A DNA stretch of 64,000 nt from Pterobdella sp. o SKG-2022 (taxonomy: Eukaryota; Annelida; Clitellata; Hirudinida; Piscicolidae): the NCBI GenBank assembly GCA_964035795.1, contig OZ038320.1:21036589-21100588 (forward strand), read 5' to 3'. The position numbers were made by a program, and so were the translations under genes. Positions 37,111 through 51,560 of this stretch are shown piece by piece. Every line of letters begins with the position of its first letter. Positions within the stretch are counted from its first letter, which is position 1. The notes under the pieces are model-generated. The model was not told the DNA's origin. It did not search any database and saw only the letters and a list, made by a program, of their open reading frames with translations.

Positions 37111-38365
37111 ACGAAGATTTTTGAATTACTGAAAACTATCATCTTTTTGCATCTTTTTCTTATACTTTTTAGCAACTATGAGAAAACACAAAATTTTAAC
37201 CTCTACACTTTCTTGGATGGATTTTGTTTCTGATAATTTCCAAATTTGATTTTATTTAATCTTTTTATTCTAAATTTCTCATTCTTCTATTGTTATCCCT
37301 GATATTGGTATTCGTCTTTTTCGCTATTCGCCTCATTGGTTTAAAAACAGACTGAAATGGAGATTTGATTGAATGATTTTACAATATTGATCGCAATTTG
37401 AAATATTATCAAGCAATGGAAAAATGATGAAAATTGTAAAAATGAAAAAAAAAGATTAATTTTTTTTTAAATAAAACAAAATCAACTTCAAATTTTTTGC
37501 AACCATCAAACAATATTACCACACAAGAAAAATGTTCAATTTTTAATTTATTTTGAGTGAAAATTTCCATAAATATTAACTTTCTAAAAAATGTATAAGT
37601 AAAAGTAATAATTTATATTTCCCTTTGAGAATCGTTTGAGGCGCTTTGCTAAGTTTTAGAATTCTTAGTGAAAAGAAAACAAAAGAATATTTAAAATAAA
37701 GAGGTAGACAGTTTAAGAAAAAGAAAAAGAAGCTTTAGCATAGAAATAAGATGGAAAGATAATAAAATTTTGAGATCGGGTAAAGGATCCTAGGCCAGTA
37801 CGCTTAGGAGGAAGTATAAGGTTAGAAAAATAGTAGAATGTATTAAAGAAAATATAATAGATTCTGTACGTAAAAGTAAAAATTTTACATGTGAAACGAT
37901 AATGAAGAGGTGGCCATCGGAGATCAATAAGATATTCATTCCAGTATCAAATATTACAAAAAACTAACAAAATCTTATTTTTTTCTCACTTAAAAAAATG
38001 ATGAATTAAATTAAATATTCAAAAGATGTAAACTTTAACCAGAAGCTAGAAAAACTACACCGATAAAAGAAGCAGAAAATTTCTTAAATATTAAGTATTG
38101 AAAAAGTAGTTCAAAGTTCCTTCTAACTTCTATAAATGTAAATGATAGTTTTTTTCCGCGACTCTAACAAAAATTTCCGAAACTGAAATTAATAAATATT
38201 TTTGATATTTATAGAATCGAAACATTATAATTAAAATAAATGAAAACGAAAATAAGTTCTATTGCAAATAAAATTTATTTTATAAATATACTATTATCTA
38301 TATCATAAACATACTATAAGTTTTATGAATAAGCTAAATCTGACTTTTTTCTAATCATAAATTTA
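37110..38365. other. No recognisable gene
   Basis: AT-rich sequence without convincing frames. Confidence 0.4.
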
Positions 38366-38369
38366 TTTA

Positions 38370-39175
38370 AGGTTTAAGTCCTGTCATGTTTACGTTGTAT
38401 CTGGAAACAGTTCTCAAAGAGGTCAGAAATAAAATCAGAGCGCATTTCCTACGCAGACGACGTGGATTTTTTAAGCAAAAAACCATAAATCTCACAGAAG
38501 TAGAGAAAATTTTAAAAAAATGGAATCTCCACCTGAACAATGACAAAACAGAAGTCCTAACAATAGAAAGAAACAACGATGAATGGAAGAGTTGCAAAAA
38601 GTTAGGCATGTACTCAACACGGGAGAAGAATGGAAAAGGAGAAAAACCATTTCGATTGCAGCGATGGCAAAGCTAAGTGAGATTTGGAGCTCCAAGATTT
38701 CAAGAAAAAAGAAGATTAGGATATACAGTGCTTACATGCAAAGCATTATGCTCTTCGGATGCAGCACTTGGGAAATGGATAAAGAAATGGAAAAATCAAT
38801 AGACTCCTTCAACAGAAGAATGATCCGACAAGCGTGCGGTATCTTCTGGCCCAACTGTATGTCCACAGAAAAAGTTAACACTCTGGCAGAAACAGCGTCT
38901 CAAATTTTATAAAAATGACGCTGGCAGTTGTAAGGCCGCATTCTTCGAAGGAATGACCAAGTTTCGGCAAAAAGAGCTACAATGGAATGTCTAGCGTCAA
39001 AAAAACACAAAAAGAGGAAGACCAAGCACCAGTCTTCTAACAACCATCAGAAGAGACCTAAAAAGCCATAAGCTCACATTCAACAAAGCACTTGAACTGG
39101 CTCAAAACAGAAAACGCTGAAAGCTGGAGGGAAGCTTGCTACAGGCTCACGAATAAAAAAGATTGAATAAATTTG
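38370..39175 (+). mobile_element. Non-LTR retrotransposon 3-prime fragment
   Basis: The plus strand reads GLSPVMFTLYLE, WNLHLNNDKTEVLTI, KKKIRIYSAYMQSIMLFGCS and WEMDKEMEKSIDSFNRRMIR. After a frameshift come KKRGRPSTSLL and KSHKLTFNKALELAQNR. This is the usual order from RT thumb to C-terminal tail. The finger and palm regions are missing (5-prime truncation). Confidence 0.8.
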
Positions 39176-39998
39176 ATTTTCTTTTCGTGAACCCTAAATA
39201 TATATATAAATTTATTGAAAATTATCATTGTAATTTCATTCTTTTACAGAATAAATCTAAAAAAATCATGAATTTCATTATTTTACATCTTTATTTAATT
39301 TTTGATTATTAGTCTTTTTTAAAACACTGCATTTTTGTGAAAGATTTGATGAAGCTCTAAAACCTAGATTTTACATTAAAATTTAATCAAAAATAGTTTC
39401 ATAAAAAATATGAAAATATATTAAGATTGTCTTGAAGCTTTTCTTTGTTTTATGGGTGTTCTGAATGAAACATCAGTTATCAATTAATTAGAATAAGACG
39501 CATCCACAATAAAAATGATTCATGAAAAAAATACTTTTCTGTCTTTCAATGATTTTTTGAAAATTTATTAATTAAAATTTTGAAAACAAGTTTTATTCAA
39601 AAATCTTATTTTTACTCTATGATAATGCCCAGCATTTAATCTATGTTTTTTCAAGTCTTTGTTCGATCTGGTAAGCTTGTAAAAAAGAAAAGCTTTCGAG
39701 AATTTTGTTTGGACAATACTTTCATTGAATAAATAAAAACAGCTAAGTAATAATTTTATTAAGTTTTTTGAAGCATTTCTTTTTTCCATGACTAATGCAT
39801 TTCATCGCGACTATCTTTCTATATATTATAAGCTTACAATAATCAAGCGTATTTTGTTATTGTCTCTGAAAGTTTTATTTAAAAAGTGTTTGATTGTATT
39901 ATACAACGAGTTTTTAAATATATCCACAATGTCAAATTCAGAAACTACGAGGTCGCTAAAGTGAAGAAATGAACCAGTCTTGTGTACCTTGAATAACA
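39176..39998. other. Intergenic; putative SHOC2 promoter region
   Basis: AT-rich sequence without a recognised gene, ending at the SHOC2 start codon. Confidence 0.4.
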
Positions 39999-42900
39999 AT
40001 GATGCGAAAAATTGGAAATAAAGTTTCATATACTCCGGAAAATGATAAAGAAGGAGCAAGATTAGCAGATTATGCTGGTACAAACTATACTTCTCTCACA
40101 CCTAGGTCTCAAAATGCAGATGCGGGAGGGAATTCCGAAGACCTACCACAACAAATGTACAATCTGCCTCACATTTCCGATGATCAAAAAACTAATGTTT
40201 CTTTCACTCCATCTGAATCTGTCACTTCTCTTGTAAAACCCGAAATAAAAGTTTGTTTACTTCTGAAATGTTTGAATTTTTCAAAATTTTTATGAACTAA
40301 TTTATCATAATTCTATTTTTTAGCAAAAACAAGTAGTTATTGATGTTGGAAGGAAGAAAAAACCCAAAGGAAAGAAAAAAACTGATGTGGTATGAAACTT
40401 TCTTTCAAAACTTTTTATACCATAAATAATTCCTTCATTGATTTTTCACTAAATCAATTCATGTGAACTGAAATATCAAAATTATCAATCTTACATTTCT
40501 AATTGAAAATTAACTTTTAGGATATATCAAAAAGACTACAAAAAAGTAAAGATGAATCAAGACTTGATCTCAGCAGATTACAGGTTTATATTCAACATGA
40601 TCATTCATTTATATGATTTAGTTAGAAATTTTTCAATTCATAACTGTTTTTCAGCACTCAAATGTTCTTTCAAGAATATTTGATTGTAACTAAATTAATT
40701 TATTTAAATGACTTATTTATTTAATATATATTTTTAATAAATGAGGAAAAAGATTTTTCCAAAGTTTGATCTATTAATTTTTATGCAAGAATTGTGCATG
40801 ATTTTTTAAAATTAACAATTTGGCTTGTATGAAAAAGTTTTTTTTAAGTTAGTTTAAGCCTAAAATTTTTTAACTGTAGAACTTTTATACATCTGTAACA
40901 CTTGAAACTCAGAGTTGAACCTAAGCTTATTAAATTCATACATGATGAAATGACAAGCTTGAAGATCATCACTGTGTTGATGTGCAATTAATTTTGTCCA
41001 GTTTCAATTTATTTTCAACTATTTTATATACATGCTGATATTTTTGATCTAAATTATTTTTGCTCATTTGAAGAAATTTGGAATTTTAAAAAATTTATTT
41101 TTTGAGGAATTAATATTCTTTATTAGTTTATCATGAAAATTCTTTGATGTATATGTCCTAAAACAATGCTGCTCAACTATCACTGCATCTGTAGAATGCA
41201 GAGTTGCAAGTACTTCAATGTTCTATTGGAGTCTTATCAAGCATATGCAATACATAATCAAGTTGGATACAGATTGTATTTAGAGTACTGGTGAAAATAG
41301 CCAGACTTGCTAAAAACTTTGTAGGCATCATGTTAAACATTTTGAAGCAAAATTGGTGCTGAATCTATAATTAATTTAATGCTTATAAATAGTTATTTAT
41401 TTAATGGTTTAAATTAATATTGAAATATTTATTTTCAACAGCTTTTATCATTGCCTTCGACAATTAAAGAGGTATACATTTTGAAAGATTAATTTCATAA
41501 AAATATATATTCATTCATTATATTTTTATTATTCAGTATGTTATCTTTATATTAATTATAATTTCAAATGAATCTCATTTTGATTAAATATGCAATTTTT
41601 GACTCAGTTTCAAGAAAATTATTTTTTTTTTGTAAATTTTCCAAAAATTATATGGCAGATAAACTATTTTATCCAGTTAAGCAAAAATGTAATTTTATAT
41701 TAGTCTAACCTTTTGTGAAAAAATTTATTCTTGTATTGATATATGTTTATATATAATAGCATACATTTTTAATGTAAAATTCACAAAAAGAACTTCATTT
41801 ATTCCTAATCTAAGTGGCATATTTATGCCTCATTTACTTACCTGGGAGTTATATAAACGATAATTTATTGCATAATCTACTACATATCGACGTCAATACA
41901 GTTGAAACAGCTGACCGAGTTGTATTGCTATGGCAATAAACTATCATCATTGCCTGTGGAGATAGGGCAATTAGTGAATCTTGTAACCCTTATGTTCTCT
42001 GAGAATTCACTCACCAGCCTGCCGGACTCCATGCAGAACCTCACCCAACTAAAGCTGCTTGATTTGAGACACAACAAGCTTTCTGAGGTTTGTACATATT
42101 CTAATGCAACAATTGATGTAGAATCACTTGGAGTTAAACTAAAATCTCAAAATTCAGCTTGAATATTCAAAATATGTCAAGGTTTGAGGCACATTCAAAA
42201 TAAAATAATAGAAGATAGAATTTTTTGAAGTTTATTCCCACAAATAGGAATTATAAGGGACTCAATATGGTTCAAGATAATTATGAGTATTGTTTAGATT
42301 GAGTTTTCTTGATTCATAGTTCATGAATAAATTTTTCTCTACCTTTGCAACAAGTCAAAGTTTATACCTTATATGATCAACGCTTTATGAAATAGCTTTA
42401 ACTTTTAAAATTTCTATTCCAATTAATTTATTTTTCATTTAATATATTTTTTCGAAGAAATATAATATTTCCATGAAATATATATTTGTAAGGTGATTAA
42501 TGTTAATTGCGCTGTACTTGATTTAATGTGCAAAATTGGTGAGAAGCCAATTTGTATTAAATCATTGCTTAAATTTGAAACTTCAGTATCATTTATTATT
42601 ATGCTTTTATCAATTTTTATTGATAGATGCAACTAAAAAATGAAAAAAAGATTTTAAATATTAAAATTTCATTGAAATAATGTATTTAAAAAACAAAAAT
42701 ATTTGTTATTTATAATGTATCAATCAATCAATAAAATTCTTCTTATAGTCCTTTTTTTACCGAGGGTTTCGTACAATAAAAACTTCAGATTATGGGGATA
42801 TTATAAGAACACAAAGAGAATTTTTATTAAGCTAAAATTTTCAACAAGTAAAACCTTGTCATAGTTCACAAGTTGAGGGTTAATTTTAATATATCTACGA

Positions 42901-45900
42901 TTAACTTTAAAATTAACTTAAATTAAACTGAGAAATCTTTTTTTTATGACAATGAAGTTTTTGTATGTTCGAAAATTTTATGAATCATTTAATATATACA
43001 TTGCCTATTATTTTTAATTAGCGTGTAAATGGACGTAAAAAAACGATGATGACAATTTCAAATATTTTTAAAAACGGCTTTGTACTATATAATAATGTAT
43101 TGCTATATTAACTGTTATACTCTAGGGTTTTATAACACTTATATAAATCTTATGTATATAAAGTCATACAAAATCATTGCACAGCATAAAATGCCATCAC
43201 AGATTCCTCAAGTTGTGTACAAGCTCACCTCCCTTACCCACCTCTTCCTTAGATTCAACCGCATCAAGCACGTCCATCAGAGCATTCGTAATCTGCAGGT
43301 TTGTCTTGAATTTAGCTTGTAAATATCACTTAGTTATAGTGATATATTTGCGTTACAATTTATTGTCATTGTTACTGTATTTTTATTTTTCTACATTCAA
43401 TTGAGTCATGTTTTAGTCATGGCAAATAATTGCTAAATAAGGGTCTTATTAAGTTTGTTTATGGATGTGTAAGTCACTAGTGTGCCAAATTTTTGAGCCA
43501 TCTAAGTTTATACAGTTCAAAATTTCATTAAAAAAATTTTATGTATTTTTATTGAAAATTTTTGTATTTTTTTGAAATAATATTTCACGCAGCATTGCAT
43601 CAAAATATTTTTTCACATATTTGTATGTATTCTATCAATTCATCCACTCTCAATAAACACAATAAAAAAACATAAGTTCAAGTATGAAACACCAATGATA
43701 CCTTACAGAACTTGACGAACTTGAGTTTGAGAGAGAACAAAATAAAGGAACTGCCTGTAGACATAGGCCAATTGATAGCCCTAACTACCTTCGATGTTTC
43801 TCACAACCACCTCGAACACCTGCCTGAAGGTATCTATGGGGAAGTTAGGTGGTGTGAACACCAATGTCATTTGGTATAAGTGTATAATGATACAGTAGGA
43901 TAGCCCACTAGAAACCATTGTAGTGAATACGAAATTGTATTAACATAAATGTCATGAAGTTTTGTTTGATGTGAGTCATGCTTTAACAATGCTTTGTGGT
44001 ATTAAAAAAAATATTTAAGTGTTTTTACTTCATACGAATATCTGCCATTGTTTATTTTACTTGGTGTGAGGTATTATTGTTGTCACTAAATATTTTTAGT
44101 GTTTTTAAGTTCATTTGTGCTAGATGGAACTTTTATATAAAGATTTATGAATTATGCTTCAGTATAGTTTTTCATTGAATTTTATTGAGTTATATTTTTT
44201 CAGTATTTTAAGTCCATTTAATCAATAAAATTTTCACATTAGTTCAACCTGGGATTATCGTTTCCATTATTTAGTCGTCGTTTGCCTATATATGAGTAAT
44301 TAAAAAATTTTCATTATTTACGCTGAATAGTTTTTAAATAAATAAAACAGATCAACTAGTGTATCAATTATCACATTGAGTTATTAAATAAGAAAAAAGA
44401 TGTAATTTGTATAAAACAACATACTAAAACCACCATTAAAACTCAGAGATCGGCAACTGCAAATGCATAGGAACCTTAGACTTGCAACACAATGAACTGA
44501 TCGACCTCCCTGACACCATTGGCAACCTCAGAGCTCTCACCAGGATAGGCTTGAGGTTTGCACCATTATAATATTCCATTTGTAGTACATCATATAATAA
44601 ATGTGTTTTGCCTCAGAAGTTTCCAGGCTTCAGTTATGTGTATGTAATAATGAAATAAGAATAATTATGTGTTATTGATTTTGTCTTTTCGATCCATGGT
44701 TTCTTATTAGTTTTCTATTGTATCAAATTAGTTTGTTCAATGGTCGACTTACTATTACTACTAGTTTGATTAAAATAACGGATTTTTTACTCATAAAAAT
44801 TCATGAATTTAGTTCATGATGACAATAATCAATATTAAAATTGAATTTAAAATTCATATGTTTTTTATCCATAATATTTCATTATATATATATATATATA
44901 TTATATTATATATATATATATATAGTATTTCAGTTCTGAAAATAAACAAAATACTCTTATTTCATCTTCATTATAACTTGAAACCCGGTCTTTTGTTTGT
45001 GTTGAGCAATCTTATAATGATTATGCCATCTTTGGTGAGATGATCCTGATGAGGTGATGGTGAAGATGGATGCAGATATAACAATGAAGTTAACTTTTTC
45101 AATAAGAAACTATAAGGAAATACTGTATACTTTGGTTTTTGGTGATCATGGGACTTTATAGATAATTTGCATAGATTGCAGTTTTGTATCTTTTAAAAGA
45201 ACTTAATAAGGATGTTTATAGTTTTGAGGAAAATGACACAAAAGATAAACGGTTATATCATCAAAATTATGTTTCAATTTTTTAGGAATGTAAATATGGC
45301 AGATCACAGTTTTCATTTTATCCTTGGATGTCAAATAACACATAAATTTTACTATTTTTTTGGGTTTTTTTGATTTGATATTATTAAACTGTTGAGTGCA
45401 TAACGCTTGTGCTTCAATTGTTTTGTTATTCACAAGAACAATGCTTATATACAGGTTTACAGTAATGTAAATTCATTGCATTTAACTCAATTTTTAAGCT
45501 TGCACTTCTGATTTTTTTCTATTTGAAAATTTTTAAAATGTAATCAATAATTGACTCGATTTCATGTTCCTGGATGTTGCAGTTACACACTGCATTTCTG
45601 TTGTAAACTGAATAACTGCAGGTACCAAAAAAAATAATATTCTGGTATTCTTCTCATTCAGCTTAGGCTATGACAATAGCAAAGGAAATTACCAAACAGG
45701 CATTTTGAGTGGGATGTTAGCTCAAGCTGGCTATTTTTCAAAACAAAGTTTTCTTTTGCAATTATTTTTGATGCGAAAGAAAGTTATATTTGTGTCACTG
45801 TCCAATGAGTTTTTGGTGGCAGTATTGTATAAAATAGTTATTTTAATCTTGGTGATACATTGTTTCTGTATTGATTCATTAGCTTTTAAAATTTATTTTT

Positions 45901-48900
45901 TTGATCTCTTGATTGAATCTCATGGTAATAATAGTTTTATTAAATATTTATATGTATCATTGTCTATGATGCTGACATCTAACCACACAGATACAACCGC
46001 CTAAAATGCCTGCCAGATACAATGAAGAACTGCACCTTGTTGGATGAGTTCAACATTGAAGGCAACACCATCACTCATCTACCTGTTAGTTTCACAATGT
46101 TATTCAACAGTTCCTAATCTATCTGCCAGATGTCTTTGTGGCGTTTAGATAATTTTTGTGCTGAATGTGTTATAAATGAAACTTTTCATCCAATTTTCAA
46201 ATGCAACTTATTTGTCATTTGTTCATGACACTTCAATAAATCTCATTAATTTTGAATTATTGTTTCAACTTCATTTTTAATCAACGTTTGTATTTATCAT
46301 ATCAATCATTATGCCTCTTTTTCACTTTCATTTCATAATAGTTATTTTCAGGTATTGTTACTTTTAGTTCTCTTTTTTTCTTGTTACCACTTTTTTTATT
46401 TTTTAAATATTTTTTTCAATACATTATATCATTAATAATAATAATAATAAGGTATTCATCAATATAAAATTGATCTTGCCAACCATGCCAACAGGAAGGG
46501 TTATTGAGCCACTTTGGCAAATTGAACATTGTTGTACTGTCAAGAAACTACTTCTCTTCCTACCCAGTCGGAGGTCCTGCTCAGTTCTGCACCATCTCAG
46601 TGAGTTATAATCACATTTTTTTCAAGGCATCCCCAATACATAGGGTTGAGGATGCAAGATTTTTGTGCAAAATGTATTGTCAGTTTCTAGACAAAGGATT
46701 TTCTTTTGAAATCTTTCAGCTTTAACATCGTATAGAATGCTTAAAAGTTTCAATGAATTGTTTTAGAAGTTGTGTTATCACGAGGTAGTATATTTAAATT
46801 GGTAATATGTTAGCTTTCATGACAACTTTGTTCTTCAAAGCTTTCATTATCTGGTGCACAAGAGTACTTTACAATTAAAAAAACTCATGCATTATTTGAG
46901 TAATTTTGTTAGTCTGTTACTGTGATATTACGACTAATGATCAAAAAATTAACTAAAAATGATAGATGTCTGTGTAATGTGAATATTGAAAAATTGCTGG
47001 GCTCAGTATTTGTGATTAATTTTTTTGCTTCCACCTTGAGTCTTTCCTGATTTGCGAAAATGTTTTATATTAGTCTTAAATAGTTTTACGTGGTTTGGAT
47101 CTAATATTTGTTTAAAAAAAAGTTTTGAAGGTTGATCAAGTTTGAAAATACATATACTTGAAAGCTGAGTTATTATTTTTAAAAAGAGTATTTATATTTA
47201 GCGGGATCTTGAGTTGATGAACAGGGCGATGTTGAATAACTATTGTATTGTTAACGCTTATGTTGCATGTAAAGTTTAAATTATGTGCTAGAGTGGTTAA
47301 TTAAGCCATAGAATATTAATTTTATTATAATCCTATGACTTCCATTATCAACCCCCATTTAAGTGTTAAAAACTTGAATATGAGACACAAGTTAATATGA
47401 GCCTATAAAACCTGTAATCATTAATGAACAGTCGATAAACATGGAGCATAACATGGTGAACAAGATTCCTTATGGCATCTTCAGTCAGGCTTCAAACCTC
47501 TCCAAACTCAACATGAAAGACAACGAACTCACTGCTCTGCCTCTTGGTATGTTTGCCTGTTATTTTAAGGTGTTATTCTTCTATATACATTCTACATTTA
47601 TCTATTATTTAACGACGTTATTCTTTATGAAGTGTTTTAATCTCAGCTTTATATTGCCGAGTTTAAGCAAAAAATTATTAGTTTTATTTTTTAATGATTA
47701 AGAATTTTAAAAAATCTTGGCATCCATCTATTGATGTATTTATTTATGGTTATTGTTTTTATGACTATTTTCAAGGATATCTTTATTTATATTGAAAGAC
47801 TTGTTAGTTACTGAGTAACTATCATTGATGCATATTTAGCTATTGGTGAATAGTGTAAAAGTCTGTTCATGTATTTGAAGCTTGAATCTTTTTAACTAAC
47901 TAAAATAAAAAGAATTTTAAAATTATACATAATGTCTAATAAATTTGAATGTTAAAGGTAATTGTTGTTTGCTTATCATTCTAAATAATGATGATTAATT
48001 TTCAGAAAGTGTATTAGTCAATGGAATGTTGGGATTATTTAGAATTTAAAAAATGAACGATTTCATTGCTGATAGCTTGTATTTTAATTTTAATTGAGAT
48101 GTCAATTTTAATGTTAAATTGCAGATTTTTATATTTTTCTTTTTATCATGCGCCTTATTTTAGTGAATCTTTAAAAAATTCAAAGTTGAATCAATAATAA
48201 TATGAATAATAATAAAAGAGCATAAAGATCATCATAGTGAAGGAAAGAGAATTAAATAATAACCTACAATTAAATGTATGATGAACACAGACATGGGCAC
48301 CTGGTGCAACATGGTGGAACTCAACTTGGCAACTAACCAAATCAATAAGATTCCTGATGACATCAACAAACTCACCCAGCTTGAAGTTCTTGTACTCAGC
48401 AACAACCTCCTCAAGGTTGCTGTACGCTTATGCATCATTTTCATCAGAGTGTTTTGTTTGAATTTATTATTTTTGTCATATCCATTTATTTGATAACTTG
48501 TCTTTTAATTTTTTTATGTCTTGAAAAGTGTTTGAGCAGTTTATCAGAAATGTCAAACTCGAAAATAAATAAAAAACTATAATTGTGCGAAAGAACCATT
48601 GGAGCTATGCGATAAATGAATAATTGTCACAAAAAGGTATTGTTAATAGAAGCATTGAAACCCCACAGAAACTACCTGCAACCATTGGTTTACTGAGCAA
48701 CCTGAAGGTGCTTGATGTCGAAGAGAATAGGCTAGAGTACTTGCCTGTTGAAATAGGTGAGTCTTTTTGCTCAAAATTTTCGCATTACTGGCTGTCTTTA
48801 AAATTTCTAGATTACTCTAGTATGTATTTGAAGCATGACTAAATTTCGTTTCAAACTATTTAATATTTGTTTCAGCCTTCAGCTTATTGATTAATTTTAG

Positions 48901-49919
48901 AGTATATATACTTTAGAGAAATGTTTAATTTTCATGTGTTACAATATGTAATTTTTGGCGTTTTATGTTGTAAAATCTTCGCTTAATTCAGTACCCGCTA
49001 AACCCTTGCGTCGTAGCAGTACTTCTACTGCTAATAATGTTAATGGCGTACAATGATTGCAGGAGGCTTGAGGGAACTCGAAAAACTTATAGTACAAACG
49101 AACCTTCTCACAAGTCTTCCTCCACAAATCGGGTTATTTGCTTTAATAATTCAATTCTGGGTTATGCATAATGTGAGTAGAACAAGAAAAATGTGAGATG
49201 TTATCTAAGAGAAGTTTTAGATTTGAATTTGTTATATAGTGTTTCCCATTATGCTGCTGGAAGTGATTTAGCTGTAATAAACAATGATATAAATTTGTTT
49301 AAACTAGTAACTAGTGAAGGGAGAAAATTTAAACTAAATTTGAAATATAGTACATAAGTCAAAAATGATTTTTATTATAAAATATAACATTAGTGGCATT
49401 CCAATGCTTGATACATATATCAGGAATACCTTAGTCACAATTCATAGTTTAAAATGAAACAAATGATCTGCAGTCGTCTTCAAAACCTCACTTACCTGGG
49501 TGCCGGAGAGAACCAATTGACATCCATCCCCAGAGAAATATGTCAGTCATTCTCTTACACATTCAACATCTATTAATATTTAATGAGTTCACAATTTTAC
49601 TTAGTATAATTAACACACTGACAGGTAATCTAGCAAACCTAGAGTCATTGTATATCAACGATAATCCCAACCTTAACAACCTGCCATATGAATTATCTTA
49701 TTGCACAAACCTGCAATTGATGAGTATTGAGAATTGTCCCCTCACATCCATCCCGGCAGAGATTCTTGCTGAGGGTCCTTCTCTGGTCATTCAGGTGTGT
49801 GTTTGTTTTTTTTTTGTTTCCTTGTTTGTTTGTGTGGTCGGTGTTGTCATAAAATATAATATTTTAATCAATTGATTGTTTTTCAGTATTTGAAATTGAA
49901 ATGCGAGTACCCTAATTAA
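39999..49919 (+). CDS. SHOC2: SHOC2/SUR-8 leucine-rich-repeat scaffold
   Basis: Seventeen phase-consistent coding exons: 39999-40250, 40324-40389, 40521-40583, 41442-41471, 41902-42087, 43203-43298, 43709-43829, 44447-44555, 45991-46084, 46495-46599, 47432-47546, 48291-48415, 48669-48756, 49063-49132, 49474-49541, 49625-49794, 49887-49919. They give 596 residues (human 582). About 90 disordered residues with a lysine-rich segment are followed by about 20 leucine-rich repeats that match SHOC2 along the whole length ([84 protein letters not shown]). SHOC2 bridges MRAS and PP1 to dephosphorylate RAF and activate ERK. NVSF at residues 66-69 sits where an RVxF-type PP1-docking motif is reported in human SHOC2. 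One LRR glycine is Cys530 (EICNLAN). Exon 4 is only 30 bases. Introns contain no coding sequence but several AT runs and one LINE tail. Confidence 0.95.
42715..42775 (-). repeat. Solo 3-prime tail of the RTE-like family
   Basis: The stretch 'caatcaatcaata' followed by 'tatagtccttttttt' matches the end of the RTE-like element at 24515-24560 and lies in a SHOC2 intron, same orientation as that copy. Confidence 0.55.
44881..44925. repeat. (AT)n palindromic microsatellite
   Basis: Two AT runs separated by 'tatatt' can form a hairpin. It lies in a SHOC2 intron. Confidence 0.9.
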
Positions 49920-51560
49920 AGAGAATCGAAGCTTCCTCATCCTTACCACGAACATTCACTATTTAGAGATTTATTTTCATTACAATAATTGATACTTTGT
50001 TTATGTCCAAAAATTTCATCACGATTAATTTGTATTCGTAATTTGTGTTTTATTGCGTAATGTGTAAACTTCGATCTTTATTGTTATATTCATAGTGAAC
50101 TAAAAATGTGAAAATATATTTTCAATTTTTTATTATAATTGCTTTAAAAGTGTTTACAGTGGAGGGATTTTTTTTGAAGTTCAAAACATAGCCTTCTTAC
50201 TTTTTGAATTGCATATAATTTCAAATTTTTTTCAATGTTTTTATTTTTCTTTGTATTATTAATGGTTCATTGTTGTTCTTAAGATTTATTCATAGTTATC
50301 TATATGTCAATTAAATAACCAAGATTTTTTTATGATACAAACTTAATCAAAAATATGGTAAATTAGAGATAGAAAGTTTAAATTTCCATATTAAATATTT
50401 GATACTTTGTATAAATTGTAAAATTTCGAATATGATATAAGTATGTAGTTTCTTGTTTATCTTTTTCATATATTTTTACCACACAAAATGATTAAGAAAA
50501 ATCTATTAAATTTGGTATATTTATGTAACTTAGGAGAATATAACAAATTGAGTGATTGTTATTTAATATAATAAAATATTGCAGTTTTATTAAGATAATT
50601 GTTACATCAATCGTTATTACACGTACCCTTTTGGATTTATAATCTTAAAAGCTGTTTAGTGGCAGTTATGTATATACAAAGATTCAATGATGACTCTGAG
50701 AACTCTGTTATAGTAAAATGATATAAAACAAAAATAACTAAAATTTTTAAATTTTAACAATAAATTTGAGTTTTTTTATTTTGGAGATAAGTTTGTTGTT
50801 GCTTTTATTATTTTTATTTATATGTATGCAAATCTTGTTGATGCTGCTATACCTTTAAAATTTTATAACTTTCTCAAAAATTCTTTTTACATCTGTGACT
50901 TAAATTAAACAATAAATTTCAACTAACCATTAAGATAAATAAATGTTAATCTTTTTAGAATTATTTTTTATATTATTTCACTATTTAAAAACTCCTTCAA
51001 AAGCTTTTTGATAAAAAAAATAACTTACTTTTTAAACTCATACCGTCTATTCGACATTAAAAATTAGTTGAACAAAATTTAAATGGAACGAAAATAGTTT
51101 CTAAGGTAATTTTAAGACCAATTAAATATTTTTTTGTGAGTCTTCAAGTTTCGCAAAAAAATTTTGGCTGGTAATTAGCCCAAAAACAGGTCATTAGAAG
51201 GTAGATTTTAAAAATTCTCTAGTACATTTTTTAGGCTACCAAAAAAACTGATACAATAGACGCTGATTTTTATTTGAAAAAGTTGAAACAATGTAAATTG
51301 TGTAGCATTGCTACTTACCTACTTACAGTAGTGCTCCACTTTAAAAACAAAATTATAATGACATTAACAAACGATAAAATCCCTTTTTTTTATTTCAACG
51401 TTAAATAATAAATATAGAAAATTAATTTTTAAAATCTATTCAATTAAGACAGTAAGAATTACTCATTCTGCTTTGTTGAAAGTTAAAACACAATGCTTCA
51501 ATTTTATAACTAATATGTACATTTAAAGTTTTTGATGAAACTGATTTTTACTTTTCAAAC
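49920..51560. other. SHOC2 3-prime UTR and intergenic sequence
   Basis: AT-rich. An AATAAA occurs around 50910. No gene is seen. Confidence 0.4.

Noticed and set aside
45705..46004. 99-codon hydrophobic frame in a SHOC2 intron
   Set aside because: It runs through the intron and across the acceptor of exon 9 in the wrong phase; T-rich intron sequence explains the hydrophobicity.
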